Source: an uncultured Alphaproteobacteria bacterium
GTDB lineage: Bacteria > Pseudomonadota > Alphaproteobacteria > RF32 > CAG-239
Direction: 5' to 3'
DNA: 64,000 nt
NCBI GenBank assembly: GCA_934271465.1
Contig: CAKQRQ010000004.1
Location: 61,642-125,641 of the forward strand
Below are positions 61,499-64,000 of this stretch, in pieces. Made by a program: the position numbers and the translations under genes. The notes under the pieces were generated by a model that made no database searches, had not been told where the DNA came from, and saw nothing but the letters and a program-made list of their open reading frames with translations. Every line of letters begins with the position of its first letter. The stretch's first letter is position 1.

Positions 61499-62228
61499 AA
61501 AATTATTTATTTTTGCCGCTTTATTTATCGGAACGATTCTCTGGAGTTCGCCGTCCTTGGCGCAAAGCGTCAGCCTCAATCTGGGCGATGCCTCGACGGG
61601 CACAGCCTCGGCCAGAATTTTCAGCGTCTTGGCTTTGATTACGATTCTGTCTCTGGCGCCGTCCATTGTAATTATGATGACATCTTTCACACGCCTGATT
61701 GTTGTGCTCTCCATAACAAGATCAGCCTTAGCCACCAACGCCACACCGCCGAATATGGTTCTGATTTCATTGGCCTTGTTTATGACAATTTTCATTATGG
61801 CGCCGACTTTGGAAAAATCATGGGACGAGGGAATCAAACCCGTCATTGATGAAAAAATAGAACTGACCGAAGGTCTTGAAAAAGCATCTGTTCCGCTTAA
61901 GGAATTTATGGTGCGCAACACCCGCGAAAAAGACCTTCAGCTTTTTACGGATTTAGCCAAAGAAAAGCCTGAAAGCATCAAAGACGCCTCGCTTAAAGTG
62001 ACGATTCCGGCCTTTATGATCAGCGAACTGCGCCGCGCTTTTGAAATCGGCTTTTTGATTTATGTGCCGTTTTTGATTATCGATATGGTTGTAGCCTCGG
62101 TTCTGATGTCCATGGGTATGATGATGCTGCCGCCGAGTGTCTTATCCCTGCCGTTCAAGATAATCTTTTTTGTGCTGATTGACGGATGGTATATGTTGGC
62201 CGGCTCGCTGATTAACAGCTTCCATTAA
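61491..62228 (+). CDS. fliP: Flagellar export gate protein FliP
   Basis: The 245-residue FliP has a cleavable signal (MTKKLFIFAALFIGTILWSS, then PSLAQS), then the conserved ITILSLAPSIVIMMTSFTR, PAFMISELRRAFEIGF and PPSVLSLPFKIIFFVLIDGW segments. FliP, FliQ and FliR form the type III export pore. FliQ and FliR do not follow; a tRNA gene does, so the export genes are dispersed. The ATG at 61491 is chosen because it overlaps fliO in the usual way. Confidence 0.95.
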   Translation: MTKKLFIFAALFIGTILWSSPSLAQSVSLNLGDASTGTASARIFSVLALITILSLAPSIVIMMTSFTRLIVVLSITRSALATNATPPNMVLISLALFMTIFIMAPTLEKSWDEGIKPVIDEKIELTEGLEKASVPLKEFMVRNTREKDLQLFTDLAKEKPESIKDASLKVTIPAFMISELRRAFEIGFLIYVPFLIIDMVVASVLMSMGMMMLPPSVLSLPFKIIFFVLIDGWYMLAGSLINSFH

Positions 62229-62247
62229 AAAAAACACAAAAATATAC

Positions 62248-62276
62248 TTGCAAAATTAAAATAAAACGATTAAGAA
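62248..62276 (+). promoter_or_regulatory. Promoter of tRNA-Ser
   Basis: TTGCAA (62248-62253), 17-nt spacer, TAAGAA (62271-62276), 22 nt before the tRNA. Confidence 0.55.
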
Positions 62277-62298
62277 AGAGCAAGACCGATACGATAAC

Positions 62299-62390
62299 GG
62301 AGAGATGGCAGAGTGGTCGAATGCGGTTGACTCGAAATCAATTGTGCTCTTTACCGAGCACCTAGGGTTCGAATCCCTATCTCTCCGCCA
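62299..62390 (+). tRNA. tRNA-Ser (anticodon CGA)
   Basis: The 92-nt class II tRNA has acceptor GGAGAGA pairing with TCTCTCC, encoded GCCA, a long variable arm and T-arm TAGGGTTCGAATCCCTA. The anticodon loop CTCGAAA gives CGA, which reads UCG. Pieces of its 3' half recur inverted and direct within 270 bp downstream. Confidence 0.95.
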
Positions 62391-62432
62391 TATACCGCAC
62401 AACCCGCCCTTGTGGCGGGTTTTGTGGTATAT
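62391..62432 (+). terminator. Palindromic terminator after tRNA-Ser
   Basis: AACCCGCC pairs with GGCGGGTT around CTTGT, extended outward by TATACC/GGTATA with mismatches. The T-tail is short. Confidence 0.6.
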
Positions 62433-62445
62433 ATTGAGGAAAGTT

Positions 62446-62466
62446 GGGATTCGAAGCCTAGGTGCC
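62446..62466 (-). repeat. Inverted copy of the tRNA-Ser T-arm region
   Basis: The reverse complement GCACCTAGGCTTCGAATCCC matches tRNA-Ser positions 62358-62377 with one difference in 20. Together they form a long inverted repeat around the tRNA 3' end. Confidence 0.8.
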
Positions 62467-62489
62467 TTGGCACTCTAGGGCTGAGGGAT

Positions 62490-62516
62490 AAAAAACAATC
62501 CAGTGGATTGTTTTTT
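62490..62516. terminator. Perfect terminator-like hairpin with no own gene
   Basis: AAAAAACAATCC pairs with GGATTGTTTTTT around a 3-nt loop. It lies between tRNA-derived fragments and works on either strand. Confidence 0.75.
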
Positions 62517-62638
62517 GCCCGAAGGCGACAAATTTGTTAGCTTTGCAAGCCTGCGAAAGCTGGCGCGGCAAAACTTACAAATTGGAGTGACCGAAGCGCA
62601 GTTAGCGAAAGCAACAAGCTTGAGCTTACAAGCTAGAT

Positions 62639-62656
62639 GAATCCCTATCTCACCAT
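62639..62656 (+). repeat. Direct copy of the tRNA-Ser 3' end (att-like)
   Basis: GAATCCCTATCTCACCAT repeats the tRNA 3' end at 62371-62391: the first 13 nt are identical, then it diverges. It ends directly at the truncated terminator of the downstream Cys-rich gene. The sequence between (62517-62638) is not coding and was not recognised. Confidence 0.65.
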
Positions 62657-62685
62657 GAAAGCTTTCATCCCCGCGGAGATTTTTG

Positions 62686-64000
62686 TTATTGGGCGATGCA
62701 GCTCAGTCCATCATTCGATAACGCATAACCTATTTGACATGCTTCGCAAACGCCATCTTTCTGATCTTTACAATAAGGGATAGGTCTGAAGCAGGTAAAA
62801 CCATCTGAAGAAAGATAACTTCCTGTTCTGGGAGAACATAATGCACAATGACATGTTGTCGGATCATATTTTTCGCAATCTTCAATCTCAGAACAAGACG
62901 CTTGAATACACGAAGCCCTGTCTTCAGAAGGCATATACCCGCTATCACAAGAGCGACACCCATAACGAGTATAATTATAACAATGCTCAATAGTTGGCGC
63001 ATCTTCAAATTCACGAACACAACGAACCCTCATTTTCTTTGTCTTACTGGCTTTGAAATGATGAGCATTAAGATCCCAGTTAAGATCTAGGAAAGAAGAT
63101 ACATTAGAATAAATAGCTTGAGTATCAGAATATTCCGTTGACGAAAGTAACCCGTCATTATCGCCAATGCGAGATTCCGTAGAATTTCCAAGGCTGTTTA
63201 GCGCAGTATTCAAAGCGGTATTTAAAAATTCACCATCTTCTTCAACTTCCTCAAAGTAATCAGGATTTACCGGCCCCAAAATTAACACTTCTTGAATTGA
63301 AGGAAGGAACCACTTGCCCTTATCATCATCCATCACGCCATAGTTATTGCAATAGACAGCAGCAGAATCCTCCTCAGCACCAGCAGCTATAATACAATCT
63401 GTATTCGCTTTTCCATCGGTTCTGCTGTTACAGCTTGTTTTTGTGGTGGACAAATTTTCACTCCAGGGAAGGTCCACAGAATCTAACGAAAGAATCTTCA
63501 ATTTACCTGGTTTTTTATAACCATTCGTTGAATTAATCACAATACCGATAGGAACACGACCGCTGGGAACCTGATCTTCCTTATAGCATTGAAAATCATC
63601 ATAAATAATTGTTCCGTGAGAACATTTATTTTCCCGCAAAACACATTTATTATCTTTCAAAATGCGATTTCCGCCACAGGCAACACAAACAGAATTTGTT
63701 AGATCACAAGCCAAACAATAATCAACTTTACACTGATGTTCAGCATTTAAATTACAGCTAAAAGCACCCTTTTTATTCCAATATCCGCCAATAACCAGAT
63801 ATCCACCTAAATTACATTCGGTGCAGTTGCAAGGATTATAAAGACTGTCATGTTCATTACATTGCCACTCTTCCTTACAAGCCTCGCGGCATTCGTTAAC
63901 CTCGCTGTCAAACAAATATCCTCTCGGGCAATCCTCACAAGCACAACTTATGTTATTAAATGTTTTACCCTGTGTGGCGCAGGTTTCAGCATTCAAAGTG
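62686..64000 (-). CDS. Second secreted Cys-rich modular protein (N-terminal part outside window)
   Basis: At least 438 codons lie in the window, and the frame is open to the right edge. A TTG at 63996 is not the start, because the paralogue at 5381-7978 continues through the same sequence internally. The part seen has the Cys-rich modules (CACEDCPRGYLFDSEVNECR, then CNLGGYLV), a DUF1566-like module with DKGKWFLPSIQEV and LLSSTEYSD, another Cys-rich block, and the same C-terminal ending, LSNDGLSCIAQ. The last 125 bp before the edge match positions 6316-6440 with three visible differences. The function is unknown. Confidence 0.85.
   Translation of the reverse strand, partial: TLNAETCATQGKTFNNISCACEDCPRGYLFDSEVNECREACKEEWQCNEHDSLYNPCNCTECNLGGYLVIGGYWNKKGAFSCNLNAEHQCKVDYCLACDLTNSVCVACGGNRILKDNKCVLRENKCSHGTIIYDDFQCYKEDQVPSGRVPIGIVINSTNGYKKPGKLKILSLDSVDLPWSENLSTTKTSCNSRTDGKANTDCIIAAGAEEDSAAVYCNNYGVMDDDKGKWFLPSIQEVLILGPVNPDYFEEVEEDGEFLNTALNTALNSLGNSTESRIGDNDGLLSSTEYSDTQAIYSNVSSFLDLNWDLNAHHFKASKTKKMRVRCVREFEDAPTIEHCYNYTRYGCRSCDSGYMPSEDRASCIQASCSEIEDCEKYDPTTCHCALCSPRTGSYLSSDGFTCFRPIPYCKDQKDGVCEACQIGYALSNDGLSCIAQ

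Overview
The window reads as a chromosomal segment of an uncultured, flagellated alphaproteobacterium of moderate to low GC, probably host/gut associated. This is inferred from gene families and order, not from a database search. Supporting signs are the order kdsD-lptC-lptA-lptB-rpoN-hpf-ptsN, an F0 ATP synthase operon (atpI-B-E-F'-F) with split b and b' subunits and no F1 genes beside it, a 41-residue L36 protein, a DUF6468-like gene with motE behind fliM, a DciA (DUF721) gene and an AapJ-like binding protein. Pyruvate phosphate dikinase, a complete deoxynucleoside-salvage operon and two genes of Bacteroidota appearance suit an anaerobic gut setting.

Layout. 1-1809: 3' part of an AsmA-like gene (-). 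1938-5201: cdd-punA-deoC-deoA, then a 23-bp tandem repeat. 5381-7978: large secreted Cys-rich modular protein (-). 8795-14571: KDO/LPS-export genes, sigma-54, HPF and PtsN. 14676-16639: orphan sensor kinase and infA. 16704-20511: a prepilin-like pair (-), the larger protein with 1040 residues. 20699-25888: flagellar/motility operon (fliL, fliM, DUF6468-like, motE, TPR protein), followed by uvrB. 27917-29406: pssA-psd (-). 29625-30981: tRNA-Leu followed by a 1.2-kb AT-rich insert carrying one unknown gene between imperfect direct repeats. 30982-42772: housekeeping genes (GNAT, lepA, cysS, gltX, MlaC-like, binding protein, esterase, lipoprotein, prmA, pepP, thioredoxin-like). 42836-47130: two Bacteroidota-like envelope genes (-). 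47131-47809: non-coding, with an 18-bp inverted repeat and an orphan terminator. 47810-53746: OMP, ppdK, ettA, periplasmic protein (-). 53904: rpmJ. 54131-56074: a flagellin with a very large central insert that looks like a beta-helix. 57302-61094: F0 operon, DsbA-like, DciA (-). 61202-62228: fliO-fliP. 62299: tRNA-Ser followed by tRNA-derived fragments. 62686-64000: a second Cys-rich modular protein (-), cut by the window edge.

The core genes are ordinary. The interest lies in the surface-exposed and inserted material: the flagellin with a beta-helix-like insert, the prepilin fused to a long repeat/adhesin-like body, the two Cys-rich DUF1566-like paralogues that share a nearly identical 125-bp stretch, the transferred lipoprotein/barrel pair, and the scrambled tRNA 3' ends beside both tRNA genes. 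Together they suggest a cell with a diversified surface and two tRNA loci used as insertion points. No CRISPR array, reverse transcriptase, integrase, transposase or rRNA was seen.
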